A stretch of DNA of 64,000 nucleotides from Branchiostoma floridae (lineage: Eukaryota > Chordata > Leptocardii > Amphioxiformes > Branchiostomatidae). Shown piece after piece: positions 23,251-35,654 of this stretch. The position numbers and the translations under genes are program-made. Position 1 is the first letter of the stretch, and each line of letters begins with the position of its first letter. The stretch lies in NCBI RefSeq assembly GCF_000003815.2, contig NC_049995.1:18125017-18189016 (forward strand), written 5' to 3'. The notes beneath the pieces were generated by a model, which did not search any database, was not told where the DNA came from, and saw only the letters and a program-made list of their open reading frames with translations.

Positions 23251-26200
23251 CTTTTCCACCGTTAACTCGTTACAAATTATAATGATAATTTATGCGTGAT
23301 ATGGTCCGCCATCTTGGATTTTTGCCGATGACGTCGTCGAGTTAGCATGATTTATTGATGAGTTTTATTATAAGTTTTAAGAAAATAGTAAGGATGTAGC
23401 AAATAAACGTGGATAATACATTGTTATTAACAAAATTAGCAATTTCCGTCCAAATGTCTGTCATCACGTCACGAGACAACTAAATTTAGGAAAATTCATC
23501 AAATTTGGTGGCTCCAGCATAAGATTTTCAGGTGTAACGCGACATGAAATTTGGCGCCTCAAATGCCCATAAGACTACGAGTTCTCACGTGACGCAACCG
23601 ACACGCAAACGATTCTACGTCATTTGTACCAGGTCATTAACACCCCCTGGCGGACCCCCAAATAACTGTCCCGATGTTCTTACTGACTCTAGTGGCATTA
23701 CGCCATCTAGCGACACCAACGTGTATCTACCATAACAGTGAATTATTAGTTCATTTGAATGAACTCACAGAAAAGACAAACATAAGCACACCATAGTACA
23801 TTCTCAAATTTTGTTATACCACAGAGATGTCAGTCCGGAATTCCCTCACATTAAGTCTGACTATGGATGGTGGAGGATCGTCTTAGTACGTATAGGGTAC
23901 TAGTAGTATACAAGGCTAAAATATTGTTTCCTTATATCTTGTTGGGAGAAGAAAAATCGCACACTACGGAATAATTTATGAACGTTGCAACGTTGTCCAA
24001 AAAAAAAACACCAGCCACTCTAGTGATGTGCAAGTCTCAGTTCCACGAAAGCCACAAAGTTTCATCCTCAGAAATTTGACAAGTCAAAACACATCAACAC
24101 CCTTGCCAGTCCTAATGGTGGATTCCAAACCACCCATGAAACTTATGGATCTCGGAGCCGCTCTTACCTAGCAACTCCTTAGCAACGCCTTAGCAATGCC
24201 TTAGCAACGAGAACATCCGGGTAAGAACAACACCGACCGGATGTACGTGGGTCCTGTGGATTTTTGCGCTTATTTTTATTGTCTAAAACCGTTGTGTCAG
24301 CCTCCTTCGTGGCCTTTTTTGGTGGCGTTTGTTGATGGAATGGGCGTATTTGCGATGTTCAACATATGGTAGCTAGTTTTTACGCCAGTACGGTTCTTAC
24401 GTAGGGGGGGGGGGGGTATGCTAGGGTCGTCTTTTGTTCTGCGGGCTATTCTGATAGGGTTCAAAAAGAAAATGAAAATAACTACATCTTTTAAAGAAAA
24501 TATTCGGTTTGAATAAATTGTAGATCAGCTTAATACAGTAAGGACTGGCCAAGTAAAGAGTGATAAAAACTAGGTCTAATATTCGGCAGAGGTGTCCATT
24601 ATGTATAAGATACAAAGTGACGTTTAACACTGGATATGTTTGAACTACTACTTCATTTTGCAGTTACCGTGCCTAGTTAGGACCTGCAGCCGGGGATTTC
24701 TACTGTCGCCATCTCTGAACGTTTACGGACATAAAAGTTACCAAAACAGCCCCAGTTTGATGTTAGACGATGAAAGGCAGTGATGCTTTCGTCTACCGGA
24801 CCTGCGGACTATCTTAGATGTAAATCAATAGGCCCTGATACTTACATTGAGCTCTGAAGAATAACTCAATAACAATAATGTAAGATGAAATCTTGCCTCT
24901 GTTTGATATTTAAAACTTCATGGTGCAGTTATTAAAACAATATTTTATAAAACTACAACATACGGGCACGGAATTGGTACAGTAGGTGATATTTATTTGA
25001 TCATCAAACGAGAACAAAGACTTTGCTGACTCTTGTTATTCCACACGGCGCGCACAGCAATGTTTACTGGCAACAGCACAAAGAGACGTCTGATGGTAGA
25101 ATGTCGCCAGTTGTAATAATTGATATTTCACGTTGTCATGATCACAAAAATTCACGACCAAATATATTGTCAACCGATATACGTGGTCACCTGGACATAA
25201 ATAGTCAACCGGCCAAAGATTGACGCTGCAGTTATCAAAAAAAAAAAATTATACAAAAGAATAACACGGGAATCGGTACAGTATACATGTATATGGTATC
25301 AAACGGGATCAAAGACTTTGCCGGCTCACAATGCGCACAGCATTGTTTACTGGCAACAGCACGAAGAGACAAGGAGAGAAAAACATCTCGACACGTCTGT
25401 TGAAATTTTTCGCCAGTTGCAAAAATGGATATTTCACGTTCTTATGCCACTACCCGACGATATCATCATCATCATCGCGGGCTGCTTGCCCGGACCAGAC
25501 TGTTCTGTCCCCCAAAGAGTTCTTTAATTCCTCGATCCACAACCCCACCAGAATATATATTCACTACCAAATATATGGTCAACTGACATACGAGGTCACC
25601 TGTAGATAAATAATCAACGGGCCGAACATAACTGACTAGCAGGACAAAAATTAGCAGAAACTCTGATGGTGCGGAAAATATTCCAAACTTTAGGCGTTAT
25701 TAACTCTTCAGTAACTCTACAAGAGCTTTTTTATTCTTGTCGGATCGGTTCAGAAAAACGGACCTACAAAATATTTTGAACCTATTAGAAATTGAGAAGA
25801 TAATACTGGCAGGCGCTCACGTGTTTTGGGGCTTATAAGTGCAAGAAAATAACTAGAGCAAAGAAGAGGAGAGTTGATAGTAATTTTTGTCAATTTTTTA
25901 GTCACACTTGGTTTAAAACACAGACAGTTTGTGTTACTTAATATTATTATAGGATTTTAAAACGTCAGTAGACGTCGGTAACTCGTCAGTAGACGTCGGC
26001 AACTCTACCAAACAAAATCCTTTGTAACAAAACGGACCATTGTTTTGAGTATCGCCCATTCTGCTACTACTTCATTCTGCAGTTACCGTGCCTAGTTGGG
26101 ACCTGCAGCCGGGGATATCTACTGTCGCCATCTTTGAACGTTTACGGACAAAAAAATTACCAAAACAGCCCACGTTTGATGTTAGACGATGAAAGGCAGT

Positions 26201-26619
26201 GATGCTTTCGTCGACCAGACCTTAGGACTATTTTAACTGCAGATAGATAGCCCCTGATATTTACATTGAACTCAAAGATGGAGTATTGTAACATATGGCA
26301 TCGGAACAGATACAGCAGTAGGTGGTATTTATTTGGTTACCAAACGGGATCAAAGACTTTGCCAACTCTTGTTATTACTCACAATGCGCACATCATTGTT
26401 TACTGGCAACACAACAGAGCGACATGAAGACAAAAACATCTCGACACGTCTGATGATAGAATGTCACCAGTTGTTATAATGCAGAGTTGTCACTTCTACT
26501 AACATAATTCACTGTGACCAAATGTATGGTCAACCGTCATACATGGTCACCTGGACATAAATGGTCAAACTGTCAAACAAAGGTGGCTACGTATATAATA
26601 CCTATATACCAGGACAAAA
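23251..26619. other. Intergenic DNA, partly unique, between genes B and C
   Basis: 23251-24170 has no counterpart in the other intergenic regions that I can see. ACATCCGGGT recurs at 24213 after three AGCAA(C/T)G repeats. 24655-25300 and 26060-26600 are two diverged copies of the same segment (CAGTTACCGTGCCTAGTT... GAAAGGCAGTGATGCTTTCG), each leading toward TACGTGGTCACC-type motifs that look like the seed of the 18-bp array. No gene seen. Confidence 0.45.
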
Positions 26620-27080
26620 ACATGGTCACCCCAAAACACGTGGTCACCCGGAAATACCTGGTCACCCAGAAATGCCTGGCCACCCAGAAATACCTGGTCA
26701 CCCAAAAATAATTGGTCACCCAGAAATACCTGGTCACCCAAAAATACCTGGTCACCCAGAAAAACCTGGTCACCCAGAAATACCTGGTCACCCAAAAATA
26801 CCTGGTCATACAAAAATGCCTGGTCACCCAGAAATACCTGGTCACCCAGAAATACCTGGTCACCCAGAAATACCTGGTCACCCAGAAATACCAGGTCACC
26901 CAGAAATACCTGGTCACCCAGAAATACCTGGTCACCCAGAAATACCTGGTCACCCAGAAATACCTGGTCACTCAGAAATACCTGGTCACCCAGAAATACT
27001 TGGTCACCCAGAAATACCTGGTCACTCGGCTCGCCCGTACATACAAGCTCGCCCCTACATACATGCTCACCCCTAAATAC
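26620..27080. repeat. 18-bp minisatellite with two unit types, about 25 copies
   Basis: Most units are AAATACCTGGTCACCCAG. The last few (from about 27025) switch to the ACATACAAGCTCGCCCCT / ACATACATGCTCACCCCT type that dominates the other two arrays. The switch shows common descent and separate homogenisation. ORFs through it are artefacts of period 18. Confidence 0.95.
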
Positions 27081-30000
27081 ATGGTCAGTCAGAATTTTCT
27101 ACCTAACATTCGCAGAAACACCGATAATCCGGAAAATAATCCAAACATTAGACATTATTTTGATTATAACTCCTCAATCAATGTATTTGCCTTAGATTTA
27201 AAATAAACGGATTGTTGACAAACTTCCGACCAGCTCAAAGATAAAGTTTATGACAGTGGATGTTTGTGTAATATTAGTGTCTACTGAGGTCGGTCACTAA
27301 AGCCGAAATCTCTGGTGTTTTCGCCTCCCACCCTCTAGAGATCTCGCCCCCCTTTAGTGACCCCCCCCCCCCCCCAAAAAAAAAATATAGCAATCTCGAC
27401 CCCTCTAAAAAAAGTGTGCTATCGCGAACGTATAAATTAACACCATCTACGGTACGGAATAAGTCTGCTGTTTGTTTCCAATTTGTCACAGTATATTCTT
27501 TACTGTGCAGAAAACATTTCCAAAACACAATAAAAGCAGAAGTGAATACTAGTGTCTCATTATGTCCACTATTTACACGCAGGTCAATATGTTCCCAAAT
27601 GCAACAAAAACACTGGTAAAGAACCAGTGTTTAAAAACACACAGGTAAACAAACTTGTTCCTAAAGACTAAAAGACGGTTGAAGGTACATATCACAGAAT
27701 GTAATTTATTCTAATGCATACATTATTTGCATAATTGAAAAAGGCACTTCAAAAGTCTTTATTATTGTTTCGTGATCAATGGTAGAGACTTCGTAGTGGG
27801 AGATAAAGGTTGTTTGAGGACAGGTTAATGCAATGAAAAATATATCTTATGTCGAGACTCAAGTATATGCAACAAGGGAATGCAAGAGACCCAGCCAACT
27901 TGTCCAAAACTACATTTGATACCATATCATTTAATCAAGTCAATATTAATACTAGTGTTAGAGTTATGTATCAAATGCGTGTAATGATATCATTCTTAAA
28001 CTGCAGTTTACAGAAACTGCAGTTTGCAATTTGTACCAAGCAAGTTCTAAAATGTCATATAAACCCGGGTTTTCAGCGAGAGGGCGAAATCGCACGGGTG
28101 TGCGAGGTGGTGGGGCGAGCTCACTAGTGATTTCACTACGGGGAGGGCGAAATACATAGAGAGAAAAAATACAGAGACAGAGATACAGATGAAAACACAC
28201 ACACACGCATCTACACACACACAACCACACATACATATACATAAACACACACACACAAAGACACACACACACAGACACACACGAAGAGATGTAGTATGGG
28301 CATGCACACACACGCACACACACAAAGACACACAAACACAGAGACACACAGAGAACTAGTATGCGCATGCACACACACGCGCACACAGACACATAGACAC
28401 ACATACACATACACATACACTCATACGCGCGCGCACACGCACACACAAAATAATGTACACTGTAGTTTTCATACTTAAACTCCTCCTTACCAAGTTAACA
28501 TCCATGTTGTCTATCAATGTATGATTTAAAACGTACTGCTCTTATTTTGTTGGGAGACGTTCTCTGCCCAAGAGCCGGACATGAGTAGACGCAGGTAGTG
28601 TTTCTGTCAACCCAGTCTGGACCCACACCTAACTAACGTCCTAAGTTAAACGGGGATAACTGACAAAAATCAAAGCCGTGGGTTGAAGTTTATTTGCATA
28701 TCAGACAGACGCAGAGCAATCATCTGCGTCATACCTGCGACATAACTGCGTCATACCTGCGACATGACTGCGACATAACTGGACACGACGGGCACACATC
28801 CGTGAACTGACAACAGCACGGGGCATTTGGTACGGTGACGCTTGTGTTCAAAGACAAACGTTACGGTTACTAAAACAATACTTTAAAACTATAATGAGAG
28901 AAAATAAACAGGGTGGGAATCGATAGGTTAAAGTTCAACTGCTTGTCAGACTGGTACAAAGAATTAACCGACTGTTGTTATAACATACAATCATCACATC
29001 AATGTGAGTAAGGACTTGCACTTTCCTTTTCAATCATTATATTCGATATTTATGAATTCTGAAAAAGAACATCAGGCTGAAGAAAGGAGCTTGTCCAGGC
29101 GTTTAACTGTTGGGGAAAATGTTTGAGTCATAACGTTTGGATGTCGGTAGATCCAGAACTGGTACCAGATATAAACTATAATTATTAAGATTGGGGAATA
29201 CCAACGAAGGTGATTTAGAAATGTTATTTGATGTGAGTATGACAACATCAATCGTACGTTGTCATGGTTAAGCGGTAGTATATCGATTCATGGAACACGT
29301 CATTCCATAGCAACGTCATAGCAACTCGAACATCCGGGTCAAACAGCATGGCGGCGGCAACCATCATGGAACATTGACAGATGCATTATGAATATCAATG
29401 TTTTTATTGGGTAATGGTAGTACAAGGAGGGGAGGAGGGTGCTCGTTACAGTAAGGGTTCCATTTCGATATAAAAATTGAGGAAAAAGTCATTTGTTCCG
29501 GACCCCGAAAAAAACACCTGAAGGTTCGAGTTGGTGAGAGGTCGACTGGAGGAAGTTATATTAGGGACGGTTTTGTACCCCCCCCCCCCCCAGTTGCATA
29601 ATATGGATATTTCAGTTTGTAGTGCTAAAATTAGTTCTCCATTCAAATGGTATTTCACTGCCATGCAAAGTATGACAAATGCATGTTTTTGGTAAGTGGA
29701 CAAACATTAGTAAGGACGTATCGAAGCACCTCATGGTAATCAGAAAAACTTGGAAGTCAATTATCATTTCGTTTTTGGCCAATCGTGCGTTTATACATGC
29801 ATACACATTAGATATAAGATAGTATATCTTAAGAGCACTGAACACGTGTCAGATCAGACATATCAGAACTTCCTACGTGGTATCGATATAAATAGCAAAA
29901 ATGAATAACTGGCCAGAAAAGCTCATCCACAGGAAGTACCATTTCTCCCCCAAAGGAAGTGACACCCTCTGGTGACCAAACTTCACCAGCAATATCATCC

Positions 30001-30569
30001 CTGCAACCAGAGTAGTTAGTCTGGGAGGGAGTAAGAAATATCCTGCTAACAATCACCTGTTAGAGATAGACCTGGTAAGAGTCTATAGTGTTTCAACTCT
30101 ATGTGTGTTATTATGCAGGTTTGACTATGCGACATATGATGGATGATCCTTTATATTATTTGTGTACATAGGTCTTTGAATGTTCGAGGTTTTATGATAA
30201 CAGTGCCAGTTTTTTGTAACGGCAGTGATATTTTGCTTTATGGTCTGCTAACCTATTTCGTGCGACATTAAGGGTAGGCGATATTTACAAAAAGCCGAAA
30301 GTGGCAACAAGAAAAGAAGGATGTGAGATGAAATCTCGGCTTTGCTTATTTTCTTAAACAATCGCATCGCTGAATGAAACAGCCTTTTATTAAAAGATAA
30401 TAGACAGGGTCAAAAGTAATAATATAGGTCAGCACATAATGGCTTTTGAGACCGATAGAAAAGATTTACCGCCTCGATATGTGCGAGTAATGCTAACATA
30501 ACAGTTTACTGACAACAGCACGGAGTGATATGAAGAGAAAAACAACTCGGTTAATGTCGAGTTCACCAT
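27081..30569. other. Intergenic DNA between arrays, genes B to C
   Basis: 27290-27420 holds mirror-like segments (TCACTAAAG near both ends) and a C17A9 homopolymer. 28192-28447 is a compound CA microsatellite. 28980-29345 repeats the segment at 9480-9810 (GAAAGGAGCTTGTCCAGGCG, ending in ACATCCGGGT at 29330). 29578-29591 is a C run. 29400-30060 appears unique; its minus-strand frame at 29829-30056 matches nothing I know. No gene supported. Confidence 0.4.
28192..28447. repeat. Compound (CA)n microsatellite
   Basis: Imperfect CA-rich repeat with GA, TA and CG interruptions, including an 80-90 bp internal repetition around GCATGCACACACACGCAC. The cysteine/valine-rich minus-strand ORFs across it are artefacts. 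Confidence 0.95.
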
Positions 30570-30820
30570 GTCTGATGGAATGATGTCACCTGATAGTGGT
30601 AACTGATAAGTGACGTCGGTGATGACGTGGGCCAATGGGAAGAGTCCAGAATCCCGCCACATCACGGCTCATACCGGACCCGCCCGCACACTTCACCGGG
30701 GGCTCTGGTCTAAGACAGGCCACACTTCGGAGAGAAGACAGATCGAGAGCGGGCCGTGGTTCGGAGAAGACTGTACTGTGAACTGTTCTCTACTATTACC
30801 AGAGTGCGCCAGACGGTTAG
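30570..30820 (+). promoter_or_regulatory. CRE/CCAAT-containing conserved block (copy 2)
   Basis: Same block as 12420-12662: AAGTGACGTCGGTGATGACGT then GGGCCAATGGG, followed by the GC-rich stretch and AGACGGTTAGTAA. Here the first motif is TGACGTCG, the closest of the three copies to a full CRE. Confidence 0.4.
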
Positions 30821-32080
30821 TAATGTTCTCTGTCTCAGCAAGTTCCAAGTCCTCTATGTGTATCGTTTGGTGGGGTGTCGTCTTATTACTTTTTTTTTAC
30901 TTTATCAGAGGGTACAAATGCTTTTTTTTAATATTTCACAGACACAAAAAAGATTTATTTTGATTTGATAAAGCACAAGATCTAATACAAAAGCAAAGGC
31001 GAATTATGAAGACTATAACGAACAATATATTTATTGTGAAAACAGAAATTTGGTTACTAGTAAAATAGTGTAGGTAATTTCTATTTTATATCTGGTTGCT
31101 GGACGCAGAAAAATCGACATAAAAGTCAGCAAAAAAACGTTGTTTATATACTATAATATAAGACTGGACTTTTTCCTTATACACAAACCTGCATGGTACC
31201 GGCTGGCCGCGAGGTTCCGGGGAGCTATTTCCACGGTAGGGGGAAAGTTACCCGCGCTCAGGGGGCAGGCAGCACGACTGTTACGGTCATTATTGGCAGT
31301 CACCCCGTTCACTGCTACTGGAGCGACTTGCTTAGCGAAGTTCGAGTGATCTCAAAAAGTTAGTTAAGCAAAAAGACAGAAAACAAAAGTCTCCTGGGCC
31401 CGTCTTATGGTGCAAGGCTACGCCTCCTCAAGACTGCAAAGAGCTAGTCACATTTCCAACCTTGGCGGAGACGAAAAATAAAAGTGTTTATCAAGAAATG
31501 TATGCAAATTTTGCTCAAGAAAAATTAATTCTCTGCGTTTTTCTTGCCTTTAATATCATACTTTACTCCCTCCCCCCCCCCCCCCAAACTTCCAGGCTGT
31601 GAAGATTGGCCGCGGTGAACCTGAATCCATATCATATGTTCGCCTTCAGAACCTAATTATAACACTCCACGAGAAATGTTCACATGGCAAAATTACGAGG
31701 TACAGGCAAGTTTGAGTGCTAGCGACTTTCTTGCATTATTTTCATATAAAACATTGCCACTATCGCGCCAAGCCAACAGGGCCAACTTGATTATTTAGTG
31801 CTTTTTTTTAAAAACAATTAACCCACATTGCCCTTAACGTATCGGTTTACATGAATAAGCCCATCTTCAAGGCATTAGAGGCAAAATTTTCTCGGGGGCA
31901 TGTCGACCTGCGTGCCGACAAGCTGTCGCGTGTAGGCCCTGGCCTGGCATCCTGCCAGCCCCAAACCGGCAACATCAATGTTACCAACCCTGCAATCCAG
32001 ATACACTCGCTTCTAGGGAACCGACTCATCGAAAATTAATTGACTACCAGTCAGAAAAAAAAAAACAGCCAACGCTAAGC
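30821..32080. other. Conserved intergenic block upstream of the gene C array
   Basis: Collinear with 12663-13813 and 54720-55756. It includes the minus-frame segment at about 31180-31350 and the plus frame SRGHVDLRADKLSRVG (31851-32039). This copy is the empty site for the TIR element at 13814. A C run lies at 31570-31586. Confidence 0.45.
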
Positions 32081-34228
32081 AGGACTGACCATTGGCGGGT
32101 AAGACAAGCCGTTACCGGGTTCGCCTTTTTACGGAACGCCTACCGTAGTGCCATACAGCGGGCCTGGCCATTGGCCGGTAAGACCAGCCTTTGCCGGACC
32201 GGTGGTACGACAGAACGGAGGGACTGACCATTGGCCGGTAAGACCAGCCTTTGCCGGACCGGTGGTACGACAGAATGGAGGGACTGACCATTGGCCGGTA
32301 AGACCAGCCTTTGCCGGACCGGTGGTACGACAGAATGGAGGGACTGACCATTGGCCGGTAAGACCAGCCTTTGCCGGACCGGTTGTACGACAGAACGGAG
32401 GGACTGACCATTGGCCGGTAAGACCAGCCTTTGCCGGACCGGTGGTACGACAGAATGGAGGGACTGACCATTGGGCGGTAAGACCAGCCTTTATAATTTG
32501 CCGGACTGGTGGTACGACAGAATGGAGGGACTGACCATTGGGCGGTAAGACAAGCCTTTTTTCGGGCCGTGGTACCACAGAACGGAGGGACTGACCATTG
32601 GCCCGTAAGACAAGCCTTTTTCGGGCCTGTGGTACGACACACAGACAGAGGGACTGACCATTGGGCGGTAAGACAAGCCTTTTTTCAGGCCCGTGGTACC
32701 ACAGAACGGAGGGAATAACCATTGGCCGGTAAGACAAGCCTTTTTGGGGCCCGTGGTATCACAGAACGGACGGACTGACCATTGGCCGGTAAGACAAGTC
32801 ATTTTCGGGCCCGTGGTACCACAGAACGGAGGGACTGACCATTGGCCGGTAAAAAAAGCCTTTTTCGGGCCCGCGATACCATAGAACGGAGGGACTGACC
32901 ATTGGGCGGTAAGACAAGCCTTTTTTGGGCCCGTGGTACCACAGAACGGAGGGACTGACCATTGGCCGGTAAGACCAGCCTTTTGGGTGCCCGTGGTACC
33001 ACAGAACGGAGGGACTGACCATTGGCCGGTAAGACAAGTCATTTTCGGGCCCGTGGTACCACAGAACGGAGGGACTGACCATTGGCCGGTAAAAAAAGCC
33101 TTTTTTCGGGCCCGCGGTACCATAGAACGGAGGGACTGACCATTGGGTGGTAAGACAAGCCTTTTTTGGGCCCGTGGTATCACAGAACGGACGGACTGAC
33201 CATTGGCCGGCAGGACAAGCCTTTTTCGGGCCCGTGGTACCACAGAACGGAGAGACTGACCATTGGCCGGCAGGACAAGGCTTTTTCGGGCCCGTGGTAC
33301 CACAGAACGGAGGGACTGACCATTGGGCGGTAAGAAAAGCCTATTTGGGGTCCGTGGTGCCACAGAACGGAGGGACTGACCATTGGCGGGTAAGACAAGC
33401 CTTTTTCGGGCCCGCGGTACCACAGAACGGAGGGACTGACCATTGGCCGGTAAGACCAGCCTTTTGGGGGCCCGTGGTACCACAGGACGGAGGGACTGAC
33501 CATTGGCCGGCAGGACAAGTCTTTTTTCGGGCCCGTGGTACCACAGAACGGAGGGACTGACCATTGGCCGGTAAGACCAGTCTTTTTCGGGCCCGTGGTA
33601 CCACAGAACGGATGGACTGACCATTGGCCGGTAAGACAAGCCTTTTTCGGACAGGTGGTACCACAGAACGGAGGGACTGACCATTGGCCGGTAAGACCAG
33701 TCTTTTTCGGGCCCGTTGTACCACAGAACGGAGGGACTGACCATTGGCCGGTAAGACAAGCCTTTTTCGGGCCCGCGGTACCACAGAACGGAGGGACTGA
33801 CCATTGGCCGGTAAGACAAGCCTTTTTCGGGCCCGCGGTACCACAGAACGGAGGGACTGACCATTGGCCGGTAAGACAAGGCTTTTTTCAGGCCCGTCGC
33901 ACCAGAGAACGGAGGGACTGACCATTGGCTGGTAAGACAAGCCATTCCCGGACCAGCAGTACCACAGAACAGAGGGACTGACCATTGGCCGGTAAGACAG
34001 GCCTTTGTTGGACACGAAGTACCACAGAACGGAGGGACTGTCCATTGGGCGGTAAGACAAGCCTTTTTCCGGACCCGTGGTACCACGGAACGGAGGGACT
34101 GACCATTTGCCAGTGACAAGCCATAGTCTGGCCTATGCATCTAAAGAACGGAGAACTGACCATTGGCCGGTAAGACAAGCCATTCCTGGACCCGCACTAG
34201 CAGGGAACGGAGGGAATGACCATTGGCA
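32081..34228. repeat. 60-bp minisatellite upstream of gene C, about 36 copies
   Basis: Same unit as at 14101. 32160-32480 is a very homogeneous sub-array (CGGTAAGACCAGCCTTTGCC, GGTACGACAGAA variant). The rest is more mixed, with unit length drifting between 60 and 61 bp through T-run changes. It ends directly at the target site of the LINE that follows. Confidence 0.95.
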
Positions 34229-35149
34229 ACTAGCAATATTAATAATAATAGCTTTTATTGCACATTCATGCCCTATCGGGCTAAGTACAGGCATATAGAT
34301 ACAAAAGGCAGTAGTGCAGTACACATGGTTTCTAAAACATGGATTCTAAAACTAGTCTATTACATTTGTTCGGCTTCTTCTCGTTTCTTAGTAATGTTGA
34401 ATATGTAGCTTGAGATGTGTTTGTATAATGTCGTTCGATCAAACCTCATAAGAAAAATGAATTTTTCAAAACTAGACAAAGATTCAAAGCGAGGGAACTT
34501 TCATATAATACAGCTAAAAAGAATACTTCTATCATTACTATATAAACTACAATCTAATAAAAAGTGGGCTTCATCTTCGACCTTGTTCATGTTACAAAAC
34601 TGACAGACTCTTTGCTCCAGAGGTGTGCGGTTGTGCCTCCCTGATTCAACACGGAGTTTGTGGCAGCTAAGTCGCAGTTTGGTGATTGTAGTTCTTTGTC
34701 GTTCGTTCGGAATTCTAAGGTACTCTTCTTTGTTGTAGGTGGATTTGAACAGTCTGTATGAGCGTAATTTGTTCTTTGCGAATTTGCCTTTGTTGTCATT
34801 ATGGATTTCGCGTAGGAATGTCTGAAAGTAGATGTCCGTTGTTGAATAGCAGAGATGATTGAAGGCACTTTTAAAACAATTGAGTGTGGAGAATACCAGA
34901 CAAAGGCATAACCACATTCTTCTAAAGTTTTCCGCACACCGGAAGCCCAACATTTACTACCTAAAGAGTCTAATTCTAATTGACATAAAAGTGCGTCTGC
35001 CTTGAGACTATCAGCCGGTACATAAGCAGACTCTGGTGAAAAACTTAATGGCGTTTAGGGAGGCCTCCAAATGTAAGGGGTACCTCCCTAATTCCGCCCG
35101 TGCAGCAAGATTGCTAGCTGTTTTGGGGACCTTGAGGGATTTTTACATG

Positions 35150-35249
35150 NNNNNNNNNNNNNNNNNNNNNNNNNNNNNNNNNNNNNNNNNNNNNNNNNNN
35201 NNNNNNNNNNNNNNNNNNNNNNNNNNNNNNNNNNNNNNNNNNNNNNNNN
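35150..35249. other. Assembly gap (100 N)
   Basis: Exactly 100 N within the LINE upstream of gene C. A fixed length means the true size is unknown. Confidence 1.
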
Positions 35250-35654
35250 GGGCAAGATTTTGAACTTTTGAAAGAACCCAAAATCTCCGACGCATAAAGT
35301 AATGTAGGTTGACACAGGAGTCGAATAACTTGTTTTTACTAGACAAAGGGGCATCAGCTTTGTCAAGGAATTGTCTGACTCCAAACAAAGCTCTTAGTCC
35401 CTTGTTATATAGGTATTTGTGATTGGCTTTGAATGTGCCGGCTGAGTTGACAATTATGCCTAAATAACAATATGAAGATACAATCTCTACTACATTACTA
35501 TTGAACAAGAAGGAACAGTCTTTTGGTAACCGACCACCCTTTGTGAAAACTACAATTTTTGCCTTTTAAGGTTGACTTTCAACCTCCAGGATTTACAGTA
35601 CTCTTCTAATCTAGACAAAGATGATTGTAAGCCGTGACTCTGAGAATATTACTA

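Noticed and set aside
26565..27206. Collagen-like GHPEIPGHPE and TRYFWV ORFs
   Set aside because: Translation of the 18-bp minisatellite; the multiple-of-three period explains the open frames on both strands.
27964..28446. Cysteine/valine-rich minus-strand ORF of 160 codons
   Set aside because: Translation of a CA-rich microsatellite.
32112..34140. Minus-strand ORFs up to 549 codons with SVPPFCGTTGPKKACLTGQW repeats
   Set aside because: Periodic translation of the 60-bp array (20 residues per unit); several frames are open at once and the units vary mainly by indels in T-runs, unlike a protein under selection.
35036..35508. ORFs running across the N gap
   Set aside because: They contain about 34 unknown residues from the 100-N gap; only the flanking RT thumb motif on the minus strand is meaningful and is described under the LINE.
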